This document shows positions 53,873 through 63,167 of a DNA stretch of 64,000 bases, one piece after another. The notes under the pieces are model-generated. The model saw only the letters and a program-made list of their open reading frames with translations. It searched no databases and was not told the DNA's origin. Both the position numbers and the translations under genes were made by a program. Each line of letters opens with the position of its first letter. Positions within the stretch are counted from its first letter, which is position 1. The DNA is from JBCBWG01 sp964579305. GTDB taxonomy: Bacteria; Pseudomonadota; Alphaproteobacteria; Rhizobiales; Hyphomicrobiaceae. The DNA is taken from NCBI GenBank assembly GCA_964579305.1, contig CAZOGY010000004.1, positions 3,548-67,547 of the forward strand. The letters run 5' to 3'.

Positions 53873-56296
53873 TTAGGACGCGTCACTGCCCGTTTTGGTC
53901 CCCGCACGGGTGGCCGCAAGCGTATTCGATAATCCGCGCACGCCTCGCGACCGGTTTTGCATCAAACCTTTCGGATTGATCCTGAGTGCCGTTGACTTGC
54001 CCGGGCGTACGGCGAGTTTTTGCTCTGCCTTTGCAGAAGCGTCCGTCACCGGCGCCGGAGCGGCCGATGCTGCTGCTTGCGCGTCGGCGGTTGCTAAAGC
54101 CTGCGCATCTGTTTCCGATACGGAAACGCCGGCTTGCTTGGCAACGTCTGCTGTTGTCTGTGACTGCACGAACGCGGCCGTTTGCGCTGCAGTATCCTTC
54201 CGCTCAGACTTGATCGCCGCGTCGCCCGAAGCCGGCTCGCCTGATGGCAACGCAACTGGCGGCGTTGCTGGAGCTTGGGCTTGATCCTTATCCGCGTCCT
54301 GGGACTGTTTTTCGGCTTGTGCGGCGTCCTGCTTCGGTGCGCTCTCATGTTCGGCGCCGGCCGGGACGGTCTGATCCGGTGCGTCATTGGAGTTTGCAGG
54401 CGGCGGCGCGGTCTCTTTGACCGAACGGCTATCGGTCAGCGCAGCGGTCCAAGCCGCAACCGATTTGGCCGGATTGCCGACGGCGACATCTGCTTGTGAT
54501 CCGGGCGCCGGCGCATCGGCATCCGCCGGTGATGCGTCTGTGCCGCTGGATGGTTCCGCTTCGTTCATTGGCGAGACCGCATCACGATCATCGCTGCCGT
54601 CGACGTTGGCGCCGCTTTTGGCATCTGTTGCCGCCGCCTGAACCGGATTTGGCGCCTTGCCGCGCTCACCACTGTGTTTGTCGTGGGCGGAGGCATGGCC
54701 ATTGACCAATTCAGAGCCCGGTTCGACAGGCTTTTGATCTTCTGACTGCGGATCGGCTGTTGCGCGGGTGAAGCGTCGGGCCACCGAGCGAAGCACCGAG
54801 AATGTACTTTGGCTTTGCCCGGCAAGCGCCGGCTTCGCCGCATCGTCCGCAGCGGTCGGCGGGCTTGCGGCGTCTTGGGATGTGACGGCGGCGTCCTCAC
54901 CCGCCGTGGCGACCGCCTCATCGGCTGCGACGTTGCGCGGCTGAGCCGTCAAGACAGCTGGATCTGCGTCGCCGTCGGCTGGATTGCCTGAGACACGCGA
55001 TGCATCTGCCAGATCGGACGGCGGCGCCATCTCGTGGGGCTGGGTCGCACCTGCCGGCACCACATCACGCGTTTGCGCTTGCGCGCTTGAGAGGCCAACG
55101 TCTGCGCCGTTCGGGCCGGCCTCTACCGGGACGCCCGACTGAGTCTGGGCTGGAGCATGAGCCTGGGCTGTGAGCGCCGGCTGCGCCGTCATCCGCGTCA
55201 GATCGAGTAGCGGTGTGCCCGGTGCTTTTAGCGCCGCCTGGCGTTCGCGGGCCGTAAACTTCAACGCTTCCAGCTCGGATTTCAGTTCGGCCTCGCGGAT
55301 CTTGAATTGCAAAGCCTCAATGTGACGACGCAAACGCCGCTCGGCGCGTTGGCGGGCCCGGTTCGGGCGCGTCACGAAGCGACGCGGCATCCCGCGCGCG
55401 CCAAGCGCGACAACCGTAAATCCCAGCGACGACCCAGCTTCAATCAACAGCGTGATCAGCACCGCCAAGACATTGCGCACGTCGCCCGCGCCAGCATCGA
55501 TCTTGTAGCCACGCGGCAAGACCCAACCGATCAGCGACGCAATCGTCTCAGCTTGTGGATCAGCTCGCTTTCCAATCACCTTGATTGAGCCCAGCTCAGT
55601 CCGCGTCTGGCGCAATTGCCGTTCCAGTTCAGCCGCTTGCCGCGCAATCGCCAGCTCTTGACGCAGATCCAGTACCGGCTTGCACGCAGCAAGGCTGTCT
55701 TGCCGCGTGACGTCCTGGCACTCGTTCGTGCGCCGCCAAATATTTCGCGGAATATCGGCGTTGGTGATCTGCGATTCGACGACCTCGGCCGGTCGGTGCG
55801 CGGGCAACAGAGAGATGTTTTGTTCCAATCGGCTGGCGCGCTGGCTCAGGGCGCGGCGCCGATCGGTTGTTGCTTCGCGAAGTGCCGACGTTTCATCGCG
55901 GGTGGAGGATGCAAAGCCAATGGCGCTTGCCATCGACCAAGCAACGCACAGCAGCCACACAGACATCGCGCCAATCGCCATAAGGCGCATTCGCCCATAC
56001 CAAAGGCCAATCGCCACGAACGGCAGCAGTGCTTTGAAACCATCGGCGGCAAGACTTGCGAACGCATAAAGGTAGTTGTCGAGGGACGTGGTGCCCAGCG
56101 TCAGGCCGAAACGGAAGTTCATCGCCGCCGAGATCACGAACATGGCCGAAGCCACGGTGATCCCGATGAGGAAGACGAGGACCCGCGTTAGCTTACTGCC
56201 GACAGCTTCGCGCTGTTCCTCAGTGCGCAATCGATCATCGATGGACGCAGCCACGGCAACGCCGCCGGCCGCGGCTGTTTGCCCACCTTCTTGCAT
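53873..56296 (-). CDS. Multi-span membrane protein with long disordered C-terminal tail
   Basis: An 807-residue protein. Four or five hydrophobic segments fall in the first ~300 residues (VLVFLIGITVASAMFVISAA; MAIGAMSVWLLCVAWSMASA; NVLAVLITLLIEAGSSLGFT), with a helical, Arg-rich region between and after them (RARQRAERRLRRHIEALQFK). From about residue 370 the chain is Ala/Pro/Asp/Gln-rich and disordered until a basic end (NPKGLMQNRSRGVRGLSN). No family is recognised. It is divergent from the GAF-HlyD gene with ~415 bases between them and may belong to that system. The ATG at 56296 is preferred over a TTG upstream. Confidence 0.6.
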   Translation of the reverse strand: MQEGGQTAAAGGVAVAASIDDRLRTEEQREAVGSKLTRVLVFLIGITVASAMFVISAAMNFRFGLTLGTTSLDNYLYAFASLAADGFKALLPFVAIGLWYGRMRLMAIGAMSVWLLCVAWSMASAIGFASSTRDETSALREATTDRRRALSQRASRLEQNISLLPAHRPAEVVESQITNADIPRNIWRRTNECQDVTRQDSLAACKPVLDLRQELAIARQAAELERQLRQTRTELGSIKVIGKRADPQAETIASLIGWVLPRGYKIDAGAGDVRNVLAVLITLLIEAGSSLGFTVVALGARGMPRRFVTRPNRARQRAERRLRRHIEALQFKIREAELKSELEALKFTARERQAALKAPGTPLLDLTRMTAQPALTAQAHAPAQTQSGVPVEAGPNGADVGLSSAQAQTRDVVPAGATQPHEMAPPSDLADASRVSGNPADGDADPAVLTAQPRNVAADEAVATAGEDAAVTSQDAASPPTAADDAAKPALAGQSQSTFSVLRSVARRFTRATADPQSEDQKPVEPGSELVNGHASAHDKHSGERGKAPNPVQAAATDAKSGANVDGSDDRDAVSPMNEAEPSSGTDASPADADAPAPGSQADVAVGNPAKSVAAWTAALTDSRSVKETAPPPANSNDAPDQTVPAGAEHESAPKQDAAQAEKQSQDADKDQAQAPATPPVALPSGEPASGDAAIKSERKDTAAQTAAFVQSQTTADVAKQAGVSVSETDAQALATADAQAAASAAPAPVTDASAKAEQKLAVRPGKSTALRINPKGLMQNRSRGVRGLSNTLAATRAGTKTGSDAS

Positions 56297-56710
56297 CTGC
56301 CCCGCCCCCAAAGCTTGCAACCGACGCTGTCGCGCAACGAGGCGTCAGCCCCTCACCCCAGTGCCATGTCGGAATTATGCTTATCCTGCATGATTTACCT
56401 TCACCAGCCCTTGCGTCCCGTGTGCAACTTTCACTTGAAATTTTAAGTGTGGGATCGGCAACAGAGCTGGCCAAGCGGCGGAAATTCTGGGGTCTGACGC
56501 GCCGCGCGTGGACAAATCTGCGGCGATCAGGACCCACAACTGAGACGTGCACCGCTGTTGTGCCCAATTGGCGGGTGCGATCTGTTAACGACATCGCTAT
56601 AGAGGCGCGTGAGAGACAGCGGCACGCGGGTGAACGTCCGACGTGCCGCAAGCAGGGGGCGCTTTTGCCGATTACGGACAGCGCATCGCAGAAACGCAGG
56701 CCGTGACCTC
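56297..56710. other. Divergent promoter region of the export-like cluster
   Basis: About 415 bases between the divergent starts. No coding frame is convincing. I saw no EcfG-type element and no operator palindrome. Confidence 0.35.
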
Positions 56711-58747
56711 ATGACACCACAAGCCGCCGTGGCGATTGATCAGCGGCTCTGGACCGCATTTTCCGGATACAGTCCAACCTTGGATTTCGTCGACGCTTGG
56801 CTGGCACTGCAGTGTCAGATGATCCCAGGCGCGCGGCAGGGCTGGTTGTTTGTGGAAAGCCCCGACAGCTCATTCAATTTGATTACCCAATTTCCGACGG
56901 ACCCTTCTGACGATCCGCCCGATGCGCTGTCAGATGCGCTTGCCAGTACGGTCGAAGCCTGCATCACGCAGGCTAAAGGCGTTGCTGAGCCGATTGGGGC
57001 GCGCGTGTTCGGCGATGCCGACGGCACAAAAGCGGCGCACCCTGAAGATGAGGACTGGCTGGTTGCGCTGCCACTGATCGCTGAAAACGTGATCGTTGCC
57101 GTCACCGTGGTTGGCGTCGCGACGCACGATCCAGCGCGGCTTGGCTCGGCCATGCGCCATCTCCAATGGGGCGGCGGCTGGGTCCTCGACTGGTTGCGGC
57201 GACAAAGCCAGGACGGCGACCACCCAACGGATGGCGATGTCGAAACACAGCTGGTAAATGGCGCTCACCTGCCGACCGGCGACGCACCTGCGTTGTCAGC
57301 ACCAGAGCCGTTGGATAACGCTTCCGCCGCACCCGCTGGACAAAAGGCGCACCGCGAAGACGTCTCGCACTTCGATGTCGGCGGGCTTGATCAAGCGCCG
57401 GACGTTGTCCGTGTCCTCGCAGCTATCCTCGAGGCGAAACGGTCCAAAGACGCGGCCGTCGTGATGGCGACGCGGTTTGCCGGTGCATTTGGCCTGGAAC
57501 GCGTGAGTGTTGGCGTCCGTCAGGGCGCTCGGACAAAAGTCCTCGCCATGAGCCACGCCGCCTACGCCAAACACCGCATGGACGAGTTGCGGCGCGTGGA
57601 AGCCGCAATGGACGAAGCGCTTGACCAGGACGCGGTTGTCATCATCCCAGAACCCGACGGTGCGCCAAGTCTTGTGACCCGAGCCAACCAAGCCGTGATC
57701 GAGGCTGGTGCCCTGAAATCGGCCGCAAGCCTGCCTGTGGCGGGGCCGAAGAACACGCGCGGTGCCTTGACGATCGAAGCCACGCGTCAATTGCGCGGAG
57801 ACGAAATTGCCAAGATCGGTGCAGCGGCCCGGCTTGGCGGCCTGATCCTGCTGGAAAAGTACATCAACGATCGGCCCTTGCCGGTGAAACTGACCGCTGC
57901 AGCGCGCAATGGGGCGACGAGCCTGGTCGGACCAACCCGGCCGCTTTTGAAAGTGTTTGGCGGCTTGGCACTTGCGGGCCTGTTGGCAATTGCCGTGATC
58001 CCAGCGACCATGGAGGTGCGCGCGCCGGTCGTTCTGGAGGCTGCCGAACGCCGCGTCGTTGCAGTTCCCTACGACGGATACTTGCGTGCGGCCTTTGTCC
58101 GTGCCGGTGACCAGGTCACACAGGACCAGGCCCTTGCGCAGTTCGACACCTCAGACTTGCTGCTGGAGCGCACAAGCTTGACGGCTGAGCGCAATCAGGA
58201 GCGCTTGCGGTTTGAGGCGGCAAAAGCGGCCTATAAACAAGCCGACGCCAAAGTCCATGAGGCTCGCGCGGAAAAAATCAGTGCCGAATTGGCGCTGGTG
58301 GAAAGCCGAATTGCGCGGTCGGAAATCAAAGCACCATTCGATGGGCTGGTGATTTCGGGAGACCTTTCGCAGTCGATCGGCGAGCCGATGAAGACCGGTC
58401 GCGAGTTGTTTGAAATCGCGCCAGCGGGGGCCTATCGGCTGGTGGTCAATGTTGACGAACGTGATGTCGCGCTTGTGAAAGCGGGACAGCCGGGGCGTTT
58501 TGTTCTGGCCGCCCGTCCCGAAGACAGTCATGCGTTTGAAATCGAACGTGTGACGCCCGTCTTAAAAGCCGAGGGCGGGCGGAACTTTTATCGTGTGGAA
58601 GGGAAACTAGCGGCTGTATCCGACGTGTTTCGACCTGGGCTCGAAGGCCGCGGCCGAATTGAAGTCGGCTCCGCATCCATTCTATATCTGTGGACCCGTG
58701 ATCTGATTGCATGGGCACGATTGCAGATCTGGGCCTTTTTGCCATGA
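56711..58747 (+). CDS. GAF-domain/HlyD fusion membrane adaptor
   Basis: A 678-residue protein. Residues ~20-165 form a GAF-like domain (WLFVESPDSSFNLITQFP ... LVALPLIAENVIVAVTVVGV). An acidic linker leads to a second GAF-like domain at ~225-385 (FGLERVSVGVRQGARTKVLA ... SLPVAGPKNTRGALTIEA). One membrane helix (~413-432, LKVFGGLALAGLLAIAVIPA) follows, then an HlyD/biotinyl-lipoyl adaptor (VVAVPYDGYLRAAFVRAGDQ; IARSEIKAPFDGLVISGD). So two cytoplasmic sensor-like domains are tied to a periplasmic adaptor. It leads the M50 and SecA-like genes (gaps of 86 and 2 bases). The ATG at 56711 is used since the longer frame adds only Arg-rich sequence. Confidence 0.82.
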   Translation: MTPQAAVAIDQRLWTAFSGYSPTLDFVDAWLALQCQMIPGARQGWLFVESPDSSFNLITQFPTDPSDDPPDALSDALASTVEACITQAKGVAEPIGARVFGDADGTKAAHPEDEDWLVALPLIAENVIVAVTVVGVATHDPARLGSAMRHLQWGGGWVLDWLRRQSQDGDHPTDGDVETQLVNGAHLPTGDAPALSAPEPLDNASAAPAGQKAHREDVSHFDVGGLDQAPDVVRVLAAILEAKRSKDAAVVMATRFAGAFGLERVSVGVRQGARTKVLAMSHAAYAKHRMDELRRVEAAMDEALDQDAVVIIPEPDGAPSLVTRANQAVIEAGALKSAASLPVAGPKNTRGALTIEATRQLRGDEIAKIGAAARLGGLILLEKYINDRPLPVKLTAAARNGATSLVGPTRPLLKVFGGLALAGLLAIAVIPATMEVRAPVVLEAAERRVVAVPYDGYLRAAFVRAGDQVTQDQALAQFDTSDLLLERTSLTAERNQERLRFEAAKAAYKQADAKVHEARAEKISAELALVESRIARSEIKAPFDGLVISGDLSQSIGEPMKTGRELFEIAPAGAYRLVVNVDERDVALVKAGQPGRFVLAARPEDSHAFEIERVTPVLKAEGGRNFYRVEGKLAAVSDVFRPGLEGRGRIEVGSASILYLWTRDLIAWARLQIWAFLP

Positions 58748-58833
58748 TGCGAACTGCCACCACCTGTTTGTCGGCTTGGTGGGTTTGATATGTTGGCCGG
58801 GTCTGGACAACGGCGAATACGGGTGGCTGTCTG

Positions 58834-60978
58834 ATGGCGCTCTACAGCCCATATTGGTACCGCGCTGAGAACCTCAGGCCGCAATTGAAACGCCATTGCG
58901 CGCTTGGCCGTCAGGTCCATCGTGGCCAAATCTGGCACGTGGTTTCAAACCGCGCGACCGGCGAATACTTCCGCGTGACGCCGCCGGCCTACGTGATGAT
59001 CGGCCTGATGGATGGGGAGCGAACGCTTGCCGACGTCTGGCGCAGCGCGGCGGATCAACTGGACGATAACCTGCCGTCCCAGGAAGAGGTCATCCAGCTT
59101 CTGGCGCAACTGCACCAGGCAGATTTGTTGAACGCTGGGATCAGCCCCGATCTTGGCGAACTTGCTCAGCGGCGCGACAAGCGCGAGCGCGATCTGAAAT
59201 TGGCGATGGTGAAAAATCCATTTGCGATCCGCGTACCGCTGATTGATCCCGATGCCTTTCTGACGCGCTGGCATCCCTTTGTCGCACCAGTTTTCAGCTT
59301 GGGTGGTGCCGCAGCGTTTGTGGCGCTGCTGATCTACGCGATTGTTTTGGCGGGGCTGAATTGGCCTGAGTTATCCAACGATGTTCGCAGCCACCTGGCC
59401 GCGACAGAAACGCTTCTGCTTGTGCTTCTGGTTTATCCAGTGATCAAGGCTGCGCACGAACTTGGACACGGCTTTGCCATCAAGCACGGTGGAAGCGACG
59501 TCCGTGAAATGGGCGTGATGTTTTTGTTCTTCATGCCCGTGCCTTATGTCGATGCCTCGGCGGCGACGCTGTGGCCTAATAAGTGGCGGCGCGCCCTCGT
59601 GAGTGCCATGGGCGCTTTCACAGAAATTGGCATTGCGGCCATCGCCTTGATCGTCTGGGTGAATGCCGAGCCCGGCTGGGTCCGTTCGCTCGCATTTACA
59701 GTCATGGCAACCGGCGGTGTTTCAACGCTTCTGTTCAACGGGAACCCGTTATTGCGTTTCGACGGGTATTATGCGCTTGCAGATATTATTGAGATCCCGA
59801 ACCTGGGACAACGCTCAATCAATTACCTCGGCTATTTGCTTAAGCGTTATGTCTTCGGCGCCAAACGTGCAAAGTTCCCGACGCTTGCGCCAGGTGAGCC
59901 GCCGTGGCTCGTGTTTTACGCGATTGCAGCTTATCTTTATCGTCTCTCTGTCGCCTTTGCGGTCGCGGTGCTTGTGAGCGGATGGTTGTTTTCGCTTGGT
60001 CTTTTGCTGGCACTGTGGGCTGTGACACAAATGGTGGTATGGCCGACCTATAAGGCACTTAAGAATGTTTTTGTGGGGGAGGGTCTGATGACGGTGCGCA
60101 AGCGAGCGATCGGCACGACGGTCGGAAGCGTGGCTGTTATCCTCGCGCTGATTTCGCTTGTGCCGCTGCCTTACAATACGATTGTCCGCGCGATCGTGCA
60201 GACCGACGATGCAGCAACGGTGGTTGCTGGCGGTTCCGGCTTCATCGCTGAGGTGATTGTCCCGGAAGGCGGGGCCGTTGCGGCCGGCGATCCGGTTTAC
60301 CGGCTTGAAAATGCGCGCCTGCGGGCGTTACGCGCTGCAAGCATTGCACAGCTCAAGAGCTTGCGGGCAAGCCTTGAGGCAGGGCGAGCAGAAAACCCAA
60401 CGGCGGCGCAAGAGGCTCGAGAGCAACTGAAGCAAGCTGAGGCGGCCGTTGCCCGGCTCGATACGCAGATCGCCGATCTTGTCGTGAGGGCCCCGTCTGA
60501 CGGCACATTCGTTGCGGCCGATCCGCGATTGCCCCTTGGACGGCACGTGGAGCAGGGCAGCACGCTCGGCTACGTCATCAGCGCCGAACGCAAGAACGTG
60601 TTGCAGATTGTTGCGCCGGAAAGCGCGGCCGATCTGATCCGTGAGCGTGGGCGCAAAGTCGAAATCTGGTTCCCGCATGCGCCAGACCGCACGTTTGAGG
60701 GCCGCATTGTCCGGCAACGGCCCCAGATCGACGACAAATTGCCAAGTCCGGCGCTGTCCAACCTCGGGCGCGGGCCGTTCCGCCTCGATCCTTCAAAGCC
60801 GGAAGAGCTGACGTCGATCACCAGGTTCGTCGTGTTCGATGCAGCCATTGAAGGGCCGCCCCCGGAAAACATGATTGGCGCCACGGCGGATGTTCGCATC
60901 GGTCTTGGATGGTCACCGCTGCTCGTTCAAATCAGCCGGCCGATCCTGCAAGTGCTGCTCAAACTTGTGGCGCGCTGA
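58834..60978 (+). CDS. PqqD-like/M50 site-2-type protease/HlyD fusion
   Basis: A 714-residue membrane protein. Residues ~25-105 look like a PqqD/RRE winged helix (VVSNRATGEYFRVTPPAYVM, MDGERTLADVW, then LLAQLHQADLL). Residues ~145-430 are an M50 metalloprotease: six or more helices, zinc site HELGH (208-212) and the third ligand in NPLLRFDGYY (Asp310). A last membrane helix (~435-450) is followed by an HlyD/lipoyl region (~465-690) in the periplasm, with a short hairpin (LEAGRAENPTAAQEAREQLK). M50-HlyD fusions occur in peptide export; a PqqD-like domain normally grips a leader peptide. That implies recognition, cutting or passage of a peptide substrate, none of which is visible here. Confidence 0.85.
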   Translation: MALYSPYWYRAENLRPQLKRHCALGRQVHRGQIWHVVSNRATGEYFRVTPPAYVMIGLMDGERTLADVWRSAADQLDDNLPSQEEVIQLLAQLHQADLLNAGISPDLGELAQRRDKRERDLKLAMVKNPFAIRVPLIDPDAFLTRWHPFVAPVFSLGGAAAFVALLIYAIVLAGLNWPELSNDVRSHLAATETLLLVLLVYPVIKAAHELGHGFAIKHGGSDVREMGVMFLFFMPVPYVDASAATLWPNKWRRALVSAMGAFTEIGIAAIALIVWVNAEPGWVRSLAFTVMATGGVSTLLFNGNPLLRFDGYYALADIIEIPNLGQRSINYLGYLLKRYVFGAKRAKFPTLAPGEPPWLVFYAIAAYLYRLSVAFAVAVLVSGWLFSLGLLLALWAVTQMVVWPTYKALKNVFVGEGLMTVRKRAIGTTVGSVAVILALISLVPLPYNTIVRAIVQTDDAATVVAGGSGFIAEVIVPEGGAVAAGDPVYRLENARLRALRAASIAQLKSLRASLEAGRAENPTAAQEAREQLKQAEAAVARLDTQIADLVVRAPSDGTFVAADPRLPLGRHVEQGSTLGYVISAERKNVLQIVAPESAADLIRERGRKVEIWFPHAPDRTFEGRIVRQRPQIDDKLPSPALSNLGRGPFRLDPSKPEELTSITRFVVFDAAIEGPPPENMIGATADVRIGLGWSPLLVQISRPILQVLLKLVAR

Positions 60979-60980
60979 CC

Positions 60981-63119
60981 ATGGACGGCGCACCGACACC
61001 ACCCTTGAACTATGGCACGCAGCCGCTTGCGCAACAGGTGCCGCGTCGCGTGCGACTGCCGGCGGCTTTCAATCCGCCGCGTCCGCCCGCCTGGACCGAC
61101 GCGCCAGACCACGCAGTGCGCCCGGTTTTCGGCAAGCGGCCGGGTGAGCGTCCCGATGAAGACGCAAGCGACATCGTGACCAAAAGCTGGCGGCTGGCAC
61201 GATATTCATGGCGGGAAGCGACGCGGGCACGCCTATTGAAGCACCCGATCGCCCGCGCAGCCCGAAGAATCGAGGCGCGCAGAGAGGCGATCGCAAACGA
61301 ACCAGATGATCGGCGCACGCAAGACAGGCTTGTTGCCCGCATTGCAGCGTTGCGACCGGTGCTTCGTGCCGAGGGCCTTGGTGGGCCCGCGACGGAAGAA
61401 ACGTTTGCGCTTGTCTCTCATTTGCTCGGCCACACCCACGGCCTGACGCCCTACACCGTTCAGCTCGAGGGCGCGTGGGCCCTCCTGATGGGCCTGCTTG
61501 CGGAAATGCGCACCGGCGAGGGCAAGACGTTGACCGCGGTGATGACGGCTGCTGTGGCCGCGCTTGGCGACGTGCCAACACACGTGGTCACCGTCAACGC
61601 ATACTTGGCGGCCCGCGATGCTGAATTTGCCAAACCGCTGCTGGATGCACTGGGGCTGCGGCTTGCGGTTGTTGATCAGACGCTTGAACTTGAGGATCGA
61701 CGCGCGGCCTATGCGTGTGACGTTGTCTACGCGGTCAATAAGCAGCTTGCCTTTGACTATCTGCGCGACCGCATTCAAGCGCGCGGGACCGGATCCCTTC
61801 TTGAGCTGACGGCGGCGCAGCTTGCTTCTGACGACATGCCGGCGCCGGCAATGCGCGGGCTGCATTTCGCGATCATCGATGAGGCCGATAGCGTTCTGAT
61901 CGACGAGGCGCGGACGCCACTTGTGATCTCGCAAAAGCGTCCGAACCCGGATCTGGTCAAGCTCGCCCAATCGGGACTGATGCTTGCGCGGATGCTGGAG
62001 GCCGGTCGGCACTACACGATTGATGCCAAGGAGCGTCGTGTCGAGCTGACGGAGCCTGGTCGGCGCCAGATCCGCGGCGCGAAAATTCCAAACGCCTTAT
62101 TGCTGCGCGGGCGTCGGCGGCGTGAGGCTGCGGCAACACTCGGGCTTGTCGCGTTGCACTTGTTGAACCGCGGCGAGCACTACGTTGTCTCCGACGGCAC
62201 GGTCGCGATCGTTGATGAGTACACCGGCCGGTTTATGCCCGATCGCAGTTGGGGCCAGGGCCTGCAGCAAATGGTCGAGCTCAAAGAGGGTGTAAGCCCG
62301 AGCGATCCAACCGAGACGATTGGGCAGATTACGTTCCAACGCTTTTTCCGCCGCTATCGCGCGATCGCGGGCATGACCGGGACGGCGCGCGAAATCCGAC
62401 GCGAAATGTGGTTTGTTTATCGACTGGCCATGGTTGCGATCAGGCCGCGATTTCCGCCGCGTTTGCGCCGCCAAGGGGTGACGGTCATGCAAACGGCCGA
62501 CCAGAAGTGGGCGCGGGTCGCTGAGCGCGCCGCGGAGCTTTCTGAACAGCGACGTGCGGTTCTCGTCGGCGCGCGCACCATCGCGGCTTCGCAAGCGGCA
62601 AGTGCGGCCCTGACTGCCGCGGGCCTGGACCATGAGGTTCTCAACGCGGAGAATGACGCCGCTGAAGCAGAAATCATTGCACAGGCAGGTCAGCTTTCTG
62701 AGGGACGCGGCCGGATTACGGTTGCAACCAACATGGCCGGGCGCGGAACGGACATCAAGCTGTCGGAGCCGGTGATTGCGGCCGGGGGACTTGCCGTGAT
62801 CCTGAGCGAGCGCCACGACGCAAGCCGGATCGACCGCCAGCTCATGGGGCGGGCTGCCCGCCAAAACGAGCCCGGCAGCTACGAAATCATCCTGTCGTTA
62901 GAGGATGACTTAATTAAAAATGCTAACCTCGCGCGGGCAGCGCGGCTGGTTTCGTGGCATCTGCGCTGGTCTCGGCCGCTTGGTCAGCTTTTTAGCCGGC
63001 AGCTCTTTGCGATCGCGCAGGGGCGGCTTGAAGCCGTTCATGCCAAGGCCCGCGCCGCCAGTGTCGCAAATGACCGCAAACTGGTGCGATTGCTGGCTTT
63101 CACCGGCCCACTAGAGTAA
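60981..63119 (+). CDS. SecA-like accessory translocase ATPase, shortened
   Basis: A 712-residue motor protein. Both helicase halves of SecA are intact: MRTGEGKTLTAVM (Walker A), IIDEADSVLIDEARTPLVIS (Walker B region), VDEYTGRFMPDRSWGQG, ITFQRFFRRYRAIAGMTGTA, TVATNMAGRGTDIKL, and DRQLMGRAARQNEPGSYEI (arginine finger zone). Housekeeping SecA is ~900 residues. Here the helical wing/two-helix-finger part after residue ~640 is cut to about 70 residues, and there is no C-terminal zinc motif. The N-terminal ~60 residues are Pro-rich and unlike SecA. It starts 2 bases after the M50 gene, so it is surely co-translated with it. The protein-translocation role is inferred from the motor alone. Confidence 0.88.
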   Translation: MDGAPTPPLNYGTQPLAQQVPRRVRLPAAFNPPRPPAWTDAPDHAVRPVFGKRPGERPDEDASDIVTKSWRLARYSWREATRARLLKHPIARAARRIEARREAIANEPDDRRTQDRLVARIAALRPVLRAEGLGGPATEETFALVSHLLGHTHGLTPYTVQLEGAWALLMGLLAEMRTGEGKTLTAVMTAAVAALGDVPTHVVTVNAYLAARDAEFAKPLLDALGLRLAVVDQTLELEDRRAAYACDVVYAVNKQLAFDYLRDRIQARGTGSLLELTAAQLASDDMPAPAMRGLHFAIIDEADSVLIDEARTPLVISQKRPNPDLVKLAQSGLMLARMLEAGRHYTIDAKERRVELTEPGRRQIRGAKIPNALLLRGRRRREAAATLGLVALHLLNRGEHYVVSDGTVAIVDEYTGRFMPDRSWGQGLQQMVELKEGVSPSDPTETIGQITFQRFFRRYRAIAGMTGTAREIRREMWFVYRLAMVAIRPRFPPRLRRQGVTVMQTADQKWARVAERAAELSEQRRAVLVGARTIAASQAASAALTAAGLDHEVLNAENDAAEAEIIAQAGQLSEGRGRITVATNMAGRGTDIKLSEPVIAAGGLAVILSERHDASRIDRQLMGRAARQNEPGSYEIILSLEDDLIKNANLARAARLVSWHLRWSRPLGQLFSRQLFAIAQGRLEAVHAKARAASVANDRKLVRLLAFTGPLE

Positions 63120-63167
63120 GCCGACCGGAAAACTTCCGCGCTGTTCTTCGCACGATGGGGACGTGAG

